Of a stretch of 64,000 bases of DNA, positions 53,227 to 61,485 are shown piece after piece (position 1 is the stretch's first letter; every line of letters starts with the position of its first letter). Source of the DNA: an uncultured Collinsella sp. (GTDB lineage Bacteria > Actinomycetota > Coriobacteriia > Coriobacteriales > Coriobacteriaceae); NCBI GenBank assembly GCA_934668345.1, contig CAKUNE010000004.1:84651-148650 (forward strand), written 5' to 3'. A program made the translations under genes and the position numbers. Under the pieces are notes generated by a model. The model saw only the letters and a program-made list of their open reading frames with translations, made no database searches and was not told the DNA's origin.

Positions 53227-54726
53227 ATGAGTGATGAGACAACGGGCCAAGAGGATGCGGTCCAAGATGCAGAAGCTTGCGCTGAGGCTTTGGAGAGCTT
53301 AGACCAGATAGCGCTAGGCGAGATTGCGTTTGAAGATGCGGGGGCCGACGCGCAGGGCAAGACGGACGACGAGACGCAACCCGATAATCGGGACGCAGAC
53401 GATAGTGTTGAGGCAGCCGAAGACGAGGCCGACCACGTGAGCTCCGAAGACGAGGCGGACGACCAGCCCGAATCCGACACGGGCGAGGAAACCGTCTTGC
53501 TCGACAGCTTGCCGGCCGAGGATTCGCTGACCCGCGAGCTCCCCGGCCTAGGTTCTGCTCCTGTCGTCGATGAGACCATCGCCATGGGCGATATTCCCCT
53601 GCCGTCCGTTCCCTCGGCACGCGAAGCCGAGGTCCGCCATCGCAAGATGTCGCCCAAGCGCCGCAATCTAATGGTCGCCGGCGCTGTGGCCGTTGCGCTT
53701 GTCGCCGGCGGCGCAGGCTACGCAGCCTGGAACGGATACCGGCAAGAGCAGGCTGCCATCGCCGCCGCCAATGCGCACACGATGATGTCGGTGCAGATCG
53801 GCGTACATGCCGCAGGCCTCGACTGCTCAACTGGCTCCAGGATTCCCGTGCAGGTGAATGGCCAGGATTCCAACGGTTCGTCCGTGAGCGAGACGCTCTA
53901 CGTTGATGAGCACGGTCGCGGCATTAAGCTGCTGCCCGGTGATTACACGTTCTCCATCGCCGCCTCCCCCATCGCGGCGGACGGCACCATCTACACCGTC
54001 CCGACGACCAAGGCGCAGGTCACTATCAAAAGCGACGGACAGGATTTGCGCGGTGAGGCCATCTTTAAGCTCAAGGTGCCTTCGGCTGACACGGTGACTG
54101 ACGACCAGATCGATGCCGCCGCCAAGTATGCCGAGGAGGGCGGTGCGAGCTCCGCTGCTGCCGCCAAGATACTTCAGCAGGCCGCAATTACGCGCCGTGA
54201 TGCCGCCGTCAACGCCGTAAGCGCAAGCGAGGCACAGTCCGCCCGCGATGCCGACGCTCGACACAAGGCGACGAATCTGTATCAGCTCGATATTCCGGTT
54301 GAGTGGTATGGCAAGGTCGCGACCTGGCAAAACGGCAGCACGCTATGCATTTATCTGGACGGCGACACCAACACGCCGCTCGTGACCCTTGTCGCCGTGC
54401 GCGATGGCGAGACTTTTACGCCCGATGACGGCGATACGGTTTTGGGCACGGTCAATCTGGGCAACGGCTATACGGTCTATGCCAGCGGTCCTGTCTATCC
54501 GTATGTGGTTCCGCAGACCATCAACGGGCTCACGCAGGATCCCGTGTCGACCTACCCCATGGACACGGCCATTGAGCTTGTCGAGCTCACGACCGGCAAC
54601 CGCTACACGTACAGCCAGATCAAAAACGTGCTGGTCGGCAAAGACGGCAAGGCCGACGCCGCGACCAAACTCGAGACCGACTACCTCGCCCAGATCCTGC
54701 TGCCGAGCATCAAAGCCCAGGACTAG
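53227..54726 (+). CDS. Membrane-anchored protein with acidic cytosolic tail
   Basis: A 499-residue protein without known domain. Residues 1-140 are strongly acidic (Asp/Glu-rich). A basic KMSPKRRNLM precedes one membrane helix (about 150-170), so the remaining 325 residues lie outside the cell. These contain a helical Ala-rich part (about 285-350) and a C-terminal beta-rich part (about 355-499). The start ATG 53227 follows GGGGG by four bases; the frame upstream to 53176 is not needed. No terminator is clear in the 73-base gap to the convergent ATPase gene. Confidence 0.78.
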   Translation: MSDETTGQEDAVQDAEACAEALESLDQIALGEIAFEDAGADAQGKTDDETQPDNRDADDSVEAAEDEADHVSSEDEADDQPESDTGEETVLLDSLPAEDSLTRELPGLGSAPVVDETIAMGDIPLPSVPSAREAEVRHRKMSPKRRNLMVAGAVAVALVAGGAGYAAWNGYRQEQAAIAAANAHTMMSVQIGVHAAGLDCSTGSRIPVQVNGQDSNGSSVSETLYVDEHGRGIKLLPGDYTFSIAASPIAADGTIYTVPTTKAQVTIKSDGQDLRGEAIFKLKVPSADTVTDDQIDAAAKYAEEGGASSAAAAKILQQAAITRRDAAVNAVSASEAQSARDADARHKATNLYQLDIPVEWYGKVATWQNGSTLCIYLDGDTNTPLVTLVAVRDGETFTPDDGDTVLGTVNLGNGYTVYASGPVYPYVVPQTINGLTQDPVSTYPMDTAIELVELTTGNRYTYSQIKNVLVGKDGKADAATKLETDYLAQILLPSIKAQD

Positions 54727-54799
54727 CCGGGCGCAGCAAGGTGCTCCCCAACTGTGATGAAGGAGCCAGGAGGTCCTGACCCCACAGGCCCATAGATGA

Positions 54800-56152
54800 T
54801 TAGGCAAGGAGCCACTTCCATGCGGGCACAACGTGTACCACACCATGCTCGCATGGAATATCGGTCTGTTCATCCATGGTAACGATTGCCGACTCGCCAA
54901 GATCGAACTGGGCCATCGAGACATCAAGCGCGGCAATTTCGCGCTCGCGCGTTTTCTCACTTGCCATATCCGCACTCACCTGAATCAGGCTATAAGCCTG
55001 CATAAGAAGTGCGTCCCCAGCCACAAAGTCCACCTCATGGCTTTTATTCTTCTCTTTAATCAGCAGGCGACAAACCGAACCGGTCCGCACCGCGGGAGTC
55101 CTTCTTCTTAGCGCATTGAACACTGCGGTCTCGAGCCTCTGGCCCTGGTCCAATGCCGATGCGGGAGAGAATGCTCCAAACATCGCAGGGTCGACAGCGT
55201 AGACCTTAGACGCAGACCGCATGTTATTTGCCAGTGAACGCGTGAACTCCGGCACAGAAAATAACAGGTAGGCGTCCTCATAATACTCAAGTAAATCGCT
55301 GAGCGAATTACGACTGACGGGTATCTGTCTGCTCTTGAACTCGTTGTACACTTTGTTCACTGACAGCTCTCGTCCCGAAGATGCCATACACCGCGTCAAG
55401 AACAGCGATGCCAGGCGAGGGTTCTTGACGTCGTACCGTTCAACGACGTCCATGGCGACCGTTCGCGAAGCATATTCCTGTAGCAGCTGAATCGCGTCTG
55501 CAGGCGTCTGCTCAAGTGTCGCGATGAATCCCCCTCGTTCAAGATACCCGATCAGATGATGTCGAAGCAGCGCTGCATCGCTCGGGGAAAAGGTCGCATC
55601 TGGCTCGGGAACACTCCCCGTCTTATATCGAACGTATTCCGAAAAACTCAACGGAAAAAGCTCTCGCACAAGAGAACGACCCCTGAACTCGCTCTTAAGT
55701 TCTGAGGACAGCATCTTAGAAGAAGATCCCGTCACATAGACGGTCGCTTTCTCCGTATCGACTACACGCCGCAGAAACGCACCCCATTCGGGAATTTCTT
55801 GGATCTCGTCAAAGAAAATGTAAGCGCCCTCGGTTCGAGCAGCAGGATACAGCGCATAGAACGTGTCGAGCACGTCCGCCAGCAGCGATGGCTCATACGG
55901 GCGCAAGCGCTCATCCTCAAAATTGAAGTAAAGCATCCGGTCAAGCTCGACGCCCCGGCTCTGAAGCCGCCGCATCTCCTGATACAAGCGATACGTCTTT
56001 CCACAACGGCGGGCCCCCACAATCACATTTACGATGTTGTCGCGCTTTGGCTCCTGTGGGTTTCCTAGATCAAGGTCTCGCTCAAAGACCTGCGGAACCC
56101 CCTGCTGTTCAAAGTCCTTTATTTTCTGGGCGATCAAGTCGTTGAATGCCAT
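54800..56152 (-). CDS. AAA-type ATPase with DUF4143 C-terminus
   Basis: A 450-residue protein. The AAA_14 domain has Walker A GARRCGKTY (about 45-53), Walker B YIFFDEIQEIPEW and sensor VYVTGSSSKML. The C-terminal part fits DUF4143, with a nuclease-like KNKSHEVDFVAGD segment. The family is widespread in bacteria, often mobile, and of unresolved function. GGAG lies five bases before the ATG. A large inverted repeat with a TATAAT in its loop is directly upstream, consistent with autoregulation. Confidence 0.88.
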   Translation of the reverse strand: MAFNDLIAQKIKDFEQQGVPQVFERDLDLGNPQEPKRDNIVNVIVGARRCGKTYRLYQEMRRLQSRGVELDRMLYFNFEDERLRPYEPSLLADVLDTFYALYPAARTEGAYIFFDEIQEIPEWGAFLRRVVDTEKATVYVTGSSSKMLSSELKSEFRGRSLVRELFPLSFSEYVRYKTGSVPEPDATFSPSDAALLRHHLIGYLERGGFIATLEQTPADAIQLLQEYASRTVAMDVVERYDVKNPRLASLFLTRCMASSGRELSVNKVYNEFKSRQIPVSRNSLSDLLEYYEDAYLLFSVPEFTRSLANNMRSASKVYAVDPAMFGAFSPASALDQGQRLETAVFNALRRRTPAVRTGSVCRLLIKEKNKSHEVDFVAGDALLMQAYSLIQVSADMASEKTREREIAALDVSMAQFDLGESAIVTMDEQTDIPCEHGVVHVVPAWKWLLA

Positions 56153-56160
56153 GATTCTCC

Positions 56161-56219
56161 AATCTTGCTCTCTAGCTAATCAAAATTATAGCGGTCTTGA
56201 TTAATTAGAGAGCAAGATT
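56161..56219. promoter_or_regulatory. 23-bp inverted repeat around the ATPase -10 box
   Basis: 56161-56183 and 56197-56219 are inverted copies with two mismatches (outer part AATCTTGCTCTCTA). The 13-base centre contains a minus-strand TATAAT (56185-56190). The repeat begins nine bases before the ATPase start. A dimeric or tetrameric repressor could occupy it. Confidence 0.55.
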
Positions 56220-56329
56220 ATGTCTGACTTGATTAACACTTAAGCAAGTTTTTCACTATTTCTGCTCGAAGGATGCCGAGTGGCTGAGAGGACAACCAAG
56301 CTCGAATGCGACTCCCTGGGCAGTCGATT

Positions 56330-56361
56330 TGGGACGGGACTTTCTTGACTACCCCGTCCCA
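56330..56361. other. Hairpin after the 57-codon gene
   Basis: TGGGACGGG and CCCGTCCCA are separated by 14 bases. There is no T run. It lies 34 bases after the small gene's stop and may protect or end its transcript. Confidence 0.4.
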
Positions 56362-56394
56362 GAAAATCATCGCCAAATTAGCTACTTGATGCAA

Positions 56395-56568
56395 TTAGCG
56401 CCACGGGTCAGCTTCGAACATCGGCTCGCGCTCGGGGCGTCGGTCGCTGTAGGGGTCGTAACCGTCATCGTCCTCGTTCTCGGCACGGATGTAGGGGTCG
56501 CGCGGCTTGGGCGCCGGTTTGGACGTGGGCCTGGGCGCCGGCGCGCTTGTCTTGATCTCGTCTTTCAT
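56395..56568 (-). CDS. Small hypothetical protein downstream of clpB
   Basis: A 57-residue protein (MKDEIKTSAPAPRPTSKPAP at the start, MFEADPWR at the end). It is Pro-rich at the N-terminus and charged, with a run of acidic residues and Tyr in the middle. AAGGAG lies eight bases before ATG 56568; the ATG at 56574 is too close to that site. No family is recognised. It lies 129 bases downstream of clpB, beyond its terminator. Too hydrophilic to be membrane-bound; probably disordered. Confidence 0.65.
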   Translation of the reverse strand: MKDEIKTSAPAPRPTSKPAPKPRDPYIRAENEDDDGYDPYSDRRPEREPMFEADPWR

Positions 56569-56618
56569 CTGCATAGCTCCTTACATCGCATCCGTTCGGC
56601 ATCATCGATTGTCGCACG

Positions 56619-56655
56619 AAAAAGGGCGGCGAACCCAATTGGATCCGCCGCCCTT
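56619..56655 (-). terminator. Terminator of clpB
   Basis: AAGGGCGGCG/CGCCGCCCTT stem with an imperfect loop, and TTTTTCG on the minus strand. Confidence 0.85.
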
Positions 56656-56697
56656 GGCGTTTTGCGATGAGGGGCGGTTTTAAAGCCGGCCCAAAAT

Positions 56698-59325
56698 CTA
56701 CTCGGCGTCGGGGACTTCGTAGGTGGCCGCCGGCGTGTTGTCGCATACGACGGTAAAGCCGCCGTCCTTGTCGACATCGACCGTCACCTGATCGCCCTCA
56801 CGCACCGTGCCGTCGATGATAGCGGCGGCGATGGCATCCACGACCTCGCGCTGAACCAGACGCTTGAGCGGACGGGCACCAAAGACCGGGTCCAGGCCGC
56901 CCACGGCGAGCATCTGCTTGGCCGCCGGGGTGATGGCAAGCGTCATACGTTCCTTGGCCAAACGTGCGCGGACGTCGGCGAGCTGGATATCGACGATCTT
57001 CTCAATCTGCGCCATGCCGAGCGGATGGAACACCACGATATCGTCGATACGGTTGAGGAACTCGGGGCGGAAGGTCTGAGCCATGGCCACGTCAACCTGA
57101 TGGCGCATCTCCTCCTCGTCCTTACCGGAAAGCTCGGCGATAGCCTTGGAGCCCACGTTAGATGTCATGATGATGATCGTGTTCTTGAAGGACACCTGAC
57201 GACCCTGGCCGTCGGTCAGACGACCGTCGTCGAGCACCTGCAGCAGCACGTTGAAGACATCCGGATGAGCCTTCTCCATCTCGTCGAGCAAGATCACGGA
57301 GTACGGACGACGGCGCACAGCCTCGGTGAGCTGACCACCCTCGTCGTAACCCACGTATCCCGGGGGCGCACCGATCAGACGCTGGACGCTGAACTTCTCC
57401 ATGTACTCGGACATGTCGATACGCACAAGTGCGCGCTCGTCGTCGAACAGGCACTCGGCCAGCGCCTTGGCGAGCTCGGTCTTGCCCACGCCGGTGGGGC
57501 CCAGGAAGAAGAAGCTGCCGATGGGCTTGTCCGGATCGGAGAGGCCCGCGCGGCTGCGGCGCACAGCTGCGGCGACGGCGGAGACGGCCTCGTCCTGACC
57601 GATGACGCGCTTATGCAGCTCACCCTCCAAGCCCTTGAGCTTGTCGAGCTCGCCCTGCATCATCTTGGACACGGGCACGCCGGTCCAGGCGCTCACGACC
57701 TCGGCGATCTCGTCGGAGGTCACCTGCTCGTTGAGGCCCTCGCCGTCCTGCTGCTTTTGTGCCTCGAGCGCAGCCTCGGAATCCTGAATCTGCTGCTGCA
57801 AACCCGGAATCACGGAGTAGCGCAGCTCGGACGCACGGCCCAGGTCGCCGTTGCGCGTCGCGCGCTCCTCTTCGCTCTTGGCCTCGTCGAGCTGGCCCTT
57901 GAGCTCCTGCACGTGGTCGATAGCGTTCTTCTGGTTGAGCCAGCCAGCCTTTTGCACGTTGAGCTTTTCCTGGACCTCGGCGATCTCTTGGCGCAGGGCC
58001 TCCAGACGCTCCTTGGAGGCGTCGTCGGTCTCCTTCATGAGCGCCTGTTCCTCGATCTGCAGCTGGGTGAGCTGACGCGTGGTGGCGTCAATCTCGACCG
58101 GCATGCTGTCGAGTTCCATGCGCAGGCGGCTTGCGGCCTCATCGACCAGGTCGATGGCCTTGTCGGGCAGGAAGCGGTCGGCAATGTAGCGGTCGGAGAG
58201 GTCGGCGGCGGCCACGAGCGCGCTATCGGTGATGTGCACGCCGTGGAAGATCTCGTACTTTTCCTTGAGGCCACGCAGAATCGAGATGGTGTCCTCGACG
58301 GTGGGCTCGCTCACCAAAACGGTCTGGAAACGACGGGCAAGCGCCGCGTCCTTCTCGATGTACTTGCGGTACTCATCGAGCGTGGTCGCACCGATCGCGT
58401 GCAGGTCGCCACGGGCGAGCGCCGGCTTGAGGATGTTGCCGGCGTCCATGGAGCCCTCGGTGGCACCCGCGCCCACAATGGTGTGGAGCTCATCGATGAA
58501 CAGGATGACCTTGCCCTCAGACTTTTGCACTTCCTTGAGCACGGCCTTCAAGCGGTCCTCGAACTCGCCGCGGTACTTGGCGCCGGCGACCAGTGCGCTC
58601 ATGTCGAGCTCGATGAGGTCGCGGTCGCGCAGCGTGCTCGGCACGTCGCCGGCCACGATACGCTGGGCGATACCCTCGACGATGGCCGTCTTGCCGACGC
58701 CCGGCTCGCCGATGAGCACGGGGTTGTTCTTGGTGCGGCGGGACAGAACCTGGATGGTACGGCGGATCTCATCGGTACGGCCGATGACCGGGTCGAGCTT
58801 GCCGGCGCGGGCGAGGTCGCAGATGTTGCGACCGTACTGCTCCAGGGCCTCAAACTGGGTCTTGTCCTCGGCAGACGTCACGCGGTCATCACCGCGCAGC
58901 TCCTCGTAGACCTGCTCGATGCGCTCCTTGGTAACGCCGGCGTCGCGCAGCACGCGGCCCGCCTCGCCCTTGTCCTCGGCAAGCGCCATGAGCAGATGCT
59001 CGGTCACCACAAAGCTGTCGCCCATCTTGGTGGCCTTCTTCTCGGCCTTCTCGATGACGCGAACGAGCTCGTTGGAAAGACCCATCTGCTGGCCCTCGCC
59101 CGAAACCTTGGGCGCATGGTCGATGGCGTCCTGCGTGGAGCGCGCGAGCTGGGCGGGATCGGCGCCAATGCGCTCGATGATCACGGAGATGTTGCGCTCG
59201 CCGGCACCGAGCAGGGCAGACAGCAGGTGAATCGGCTCCACCGCGCCGGCCTGCGCGTCGGCAGCCGTGCTCATGGCGGTCTGCAGCGCCTCGCGCGACG
59301 TCATTGCTAGCTTATCGATTCTCAT
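56698..59325 (-). CDS. clpB: ATP-dependent disaggregase ClpB
   Basis: An 875-residue Hsp100 chaperone that resolves protein aggregates with DnaK. Clp N-domain (1-145), first AAA module (Walker [14 protein letters not shown] near 205), coiled-coil middle domain (about 400-525), second AAA module ([14 protein letters not shown] near 610; arginine and sensor motifs) and C-domain. The ClpB-specific middle domain separates it from ClpC. GAGGTGA precedes the ATG. No HAIR or CIRCE element is seen; a GC-rich hairpin lies in the leader. Confidence 0.97.
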   Translation of the reverse strand: MRIDKLAMTSREALQTAMSTAADAQAGAVEPIHLLSALLGAGERNISVIIERIGADPAQLARSTQDAIDHAPKVSGEGQQMGLSNELVRVIEKAEKKATKMGDSFVVTEHLLMALAEDKGEAGRVLRDAGVTKERIEQVYEELRGDDRVTSAEDKTQFEALEQYGRNICDLARAGKLDPVIGRTDEIRRTIQVLSRRTKNNPVLIGEPGVGKTAIVEGIAQRIVAGDVPSTLRDRDLIELDMSALVAGAKYRGEFEDRLKAVLKEVQKSEGKVILFIDELHTIVGAGATEGSMDAGNILKPALARGDLHAIGATTLDEYRKYIEKDAALARRFQTVLVSEPTVEDTISILRGLKEKYEIFHGVHITDSALVAAADLSDRYIADRFLPDKAIDLVDEAASRLRMELDSMPVEIDATTRQLTQLQIEEQALMKETDDASKERLEALRQEIAEVQEKLNVQKAGWLNQKNAIDHVQELKGQLDEAKSEEERATRNGDLGRASELRYSVIPGLQQQIQDSEAALEAQKQQDGEGLNEQVTSDEIAEVVSAWTGVPVSKMMQGELDKLKGLEGELHKRVIGQDEAVSAVAAAVRRSRAGLSDPDKPIGSFFFLGPTGVGKTELAKALAECLFDDERALVRIDMSEYMEKFSVQRLIGAPPGYVGYDEGGQLTEAVRRRPYSVILLDEMEKAHPDVFNVLLQVLDDGRLTDGQGRQVSFKNTIIIMTSNVGSKAIAELSGKDEEEMRHQVDVAMAQTFRPEFLNRIDDIVVFHPLGMAQIEKIVDIQLADVRARLAKERMTLAITPAAKQMLAVGGLDPVFGARPLKRLVQREVVDAIAAAIIDGTVREGDQVTVDVDKDGGFTVVCDNTPAATYEVPDAE

Positions 59326-59346
59326 GGAATCACCTCTCTTGGGGCG

Positions 59347-59364
59347 GCCGCCCTACGGGGCGGC
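59347..59364 (-). promoter_or_regulatory. Leader hairpin of clpB
   Basis: GCCGCCC-CGTA-GGGCGGC, a 7-bp stem about 14 bases upstream of the ribosome site. A role in temperature control is conceivable but not shown. Confidence 0.4.
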
Positions 59365-59466
59365 TTCACGTTGTTCGAGAAGTATTGTTGCCAGCTTTGC
59401 GCGTTCTTATACACAAATCTAAGTCTCTATATATAAGATTTTCTGAGTGCTCCCACGACATGAAAA

Positions 59467-59501
59467 ACCACCACAAAGGGGACAGGCACCTTTGTGGTGG
59501 T
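59467..59501. repeat. 35-bp ACCACCACAAAGG hairpin, copy 1
   Basis: ACCACCACAAAGG and CCTTTGTGGTGGT close a nine-base loop GGACAGGCA. It starts nine bases after the stop of the gene at 59510. Two more copies lie at 61073-61107 and 61273-61307. Confidence 0.75.
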
Positions 59502-59509
59502 CGCAATCT

Positions 59510-60181
59510 CTACTCTCTTGCCGAGCCTGTTCTTCCCGATTCGGCGGTCCAGGGCATCTCATCCTCGAACAGCCATGTACGGGCAGACCCACTATCGCGC
59601 GCAGTCTGCGGGTCGGGCAAGCAGGTCTGTTCATAGGCATCTTGGATACACTGGGCCATAAAATCGTTGAGCTCGGTCTGGCCGCCTTCCATGACATAGG
59701 CCGCATCGCCGTCCATGATGTAGATGCCCGGACCCTCATTGCCCTCGTAACCCGGATCGTACGAGACATCACACAGTTTGGTGCCGCTCGTGGTATCCAA
59801 CTCGATGGAAGAGCTGTATCCACCGACCATGTCGTTCGCTTTTGCCCGATAGGACGCATATCCGTACCAACGCTTAAAGGTTTTGCCCTTGAGTAGCTCG
59901 GTTGCTTTGCTGATTAGGCTCGCGTCCATGGTGTAGCGCATGGCTCCAAGCTGAATTTGCGGATAATTGCTAATGCCCAGCGCTGCCGGCTGCTCATCGA
60001 AATCAACGGTAATCGTATCGGGCTTGGTATCGCCGGTCAGGAACTCAACAGATTGAGTCACAGGCTTGACCACCGGCTCCGTCACCGCAGCGGGCAGAAA
60101 CGCCATGCCAACAACGCCCACGCCAATTGCAGTAGCTACCAGCGCCAAGGCAATCAATCCAATACGGGTAGAACGTCTCAC
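59510..60181 (-). CDS. Exported/anchored hypothetical protein
   Basis: A 223-residue protein with a basic start and one long hydrophobic segment (about 6-34), so secreted or membrane-anchored. The body contains YPQIQLGAMRYTMDASL, two Cys in the C-terminal half (CIQDAYEQTCLPD) and several Tyr/Gly-rich stretches. No domain is recognised. The chosen GTG start (60179-60181) has GGGGTG seven bases upstream; an ATG at 60208 adds nine residues without a ribosome site. It is divergent from another exported protein gene at 60380. Confidence 0.75.
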   Translation of the reverse strand: MRRSTRIGLIALALVATAIGVGVVGMAFLPAAVTEPVVKPVTQSVEFLTGDTKPDTITVDFDEQPAALGISNYPQIQLGAMRYTMDASLISKATELLKGKTFKRWYGYASYRAKANDMVGGYSSSIELDTTSGTKLCDVSYDPGYEGNEGPGIYIMDGDAAYVMEGGQTELNDFMAQCIQDAYEQTCLPDPQTARDSGSARTWLFEDEMPWTAESGRTGSARE

Positions 60182-60379
60182 AGCAAAACACCCCACAAAC
60201 TGGCCCATGTCTGTTGAGCTAATGATACCGTTTACAGACAGTATTCAGGAAATAGAGTCCACCCCAACGAATTCGATATTGTTGTTCTTGATCGTTATGG
60301 GGTTAGAATTGAATTGTTATCCGAGGATATTCATTTCTATCGTCTCGTCCTTGACAGCCCTTCGTCTCAAGGAGCGAAT

Positions 60380-61048
60380 ATGAAGCCGTCTCGTTCCACT
60401 GGCCGTAAAGCCATCGCCATTCTCACCGTGCCCATCTTGATGCTCGTCCTTATCGTCGTTGCGCCCTTTTCCCTTGGTATCGCCTCGCCCTTCGATCTAT
60501 GCGGGATGGTCGACGCCGGTTCGCGCGCCACCTCGCTCTCCTTTATCTGCCGCGGCGTGTTCTATGAAGAAGCAATTCCCACCGGGAGTTGGCAGTCAAA
60601 GTTGCCACTGCTCGATCAGATCGACGGATGCTCCCCCTATTTCTGCCTTGAACCTCCGGCGGCGAACTGTCTGCTCTACGACCAGCCCCTTGCCTCCATT
60701 GCTCTCGCTTACGACTACGCGCCAAACGCCAGCGAGCACCACATGAACCAAGTCCTCGACAAGCTGCTCGAACAGTGTGGGCTCACCGAGGAGGTAGGCC
60801 GATTCATCGACAACGACCAGAAGTTGAAGCGAACAGAACTCCACCGTATCGGAAAAATAGAAGGGCGAGGCAGGGCCGCCTACTGGCAGGCCTGGGCAAT
60901 ACGCGACAAGAGCGAATTCGGACACAGCACCTATATGGTCACCGTCTACACCAAAGATGGAATCAAAGGCAATGTTGACGATTTCGTCTCATCCAAGCTC
61001 GGCATTCCCAAAACAACCAAACCCGCCAGCCCGGATGAAATCCTGTAG
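60380..61048 (+). CDS. Anchored extracellular hypothetical protein
   Basis: A 222-residue protein with a basic N-terminus (MKPSRSTGRK) and a membrane segment (about 11-35). The extracellular part has six or so cysteines (LCGMVD, ICRGVF, GCSPYFCL, NCLLYD, EQCGLTEE), suggesting disulphides. No family is recognised. AAGGAG lies five bases before the ATG; an earlier ATG at 60314 is not needed. The stop codon is immediately followed by GGGACGTTC, the head of a repeat family in this window. Confidence 0.75.
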   Translation: MKPSRSTGRKAIAILTVPILMLVLIVVAPFSLGIASPFDLCGMVDAGSRATSLSFICRGVFYEEAIPTGSWQSKLPLLDQIDGCSPYFCLEPPAANCLLYDQPLASIALAYDYAPNASEHHMNQVLDKLLEQCGLTEEVGRFIDNDQKLKRTELHRIGKIEGRGRAAYWQAWAIRDKSEFGHSTYMVTVYTKDGIKGNVDDFVSSKLGIPKTTKPASPDEIL

Positions 61049-61307
61049 GGACGTTCATTAAAATGCTGCCCCACCACCACGAAGGGGACAGGCACCTTTG
61101 TGGTGGTTTTCGGCTCTGGTGGCAACTGTCTCGATCTGTAACATCTAGCGGCCATTTTCGGTCCCAGATGTTACAGATCGAGACAAAGGGGCCGGCAGTC
61201 GACCGTTTATCTAAATCTGTAACAATTACTCGGCAAACAAGGGTCTACCTGTTACAGATCGAGACAAATCAAACCACCACAAAGGTGCCTGTCCCCTTTG
61301 TGGTGGT
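61049..61307. repeat. Composite repeat with nested hairpins
   Basis: Two inverted copies of the 35-bp ACCACCAC hairpin (61073-61107 and 61273-61307) flank about 165 bp. Within that segment TCTCGATCTGTAAC occurs once forward and twice inverted (as GTTACAGATCGAGA), forming alternative stems. No gene. The left end starts directly after the stop codon at 61048. Confidence 0.7.
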
Positions 61308-61314
61308 CCAAAAA

Positions 61315-61343
61315 GATGCCGCCCCAATAAAAGAGGCGGCATC
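61315..61343 (-). terminator. Terminator of the aconitase-family gene
   Basis: GATGCCGCC/GGCGGCATC stem with an 11-base loop and TTTTT on the minus strand. Related in sequence to the terminators at 566-590 and 1545-1568. Confidence 0.8.
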
Positions 61344-61396
61344 AAGCAAGTCTATTTTTAGCGTCCCTCAAGACCCAACGAGAACGCACAAACGTA

Positions 61397-61470
61397 GCCC
61401 GGGGCTTACCCTTTGCCGAACGCGACCCTCGCGAAGCGCGTGAGCGGGCGGGAAAGGGTAAGCCCCGGGC
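61397..61470. repeat. Long hairpin with conserved apex, copy 3
   Basis: 18-bp perfect arms (61397-61414, 61453-61470). The apex contains ACGCGACCCT, GCGAAGC and GTGAGCGGG, as in copies 1 and 2, while the arms differ. It starts 15 bases after the aconitase-family stop codon. Confidence 0.7.
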
Positions 61471-61485
61471 GGACAATTAAGTGCG

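Noticed and set aside
56270..56330. tRNA-Ser-like D-arm (GCCGAGTGGCTGAGAGG)
   Set aside because: No anticodon stem, T-arm or acceptor stem can be drawn around it.
57025..59310. A 761-codon plus-strand frame opposite clpB
   Set aside because: Antisense shadow of a well-conserved chaperone gene.
59326..59460. HAIR or CIRCE heat-shock operator upstream of clpB
   Set aside because: Neither CTTGAGT-N7-ACTCAAG nor TTAGCACTC-N9-GAGTGCTAA is present; only an isolated GAGTGCTC is seen.
59447..59896. Peptide frames containing KVPVPFVVV or its antisense
   Set aside because: They arise from the ACCACCAC hairpin repeat, which recurs outside any gene.
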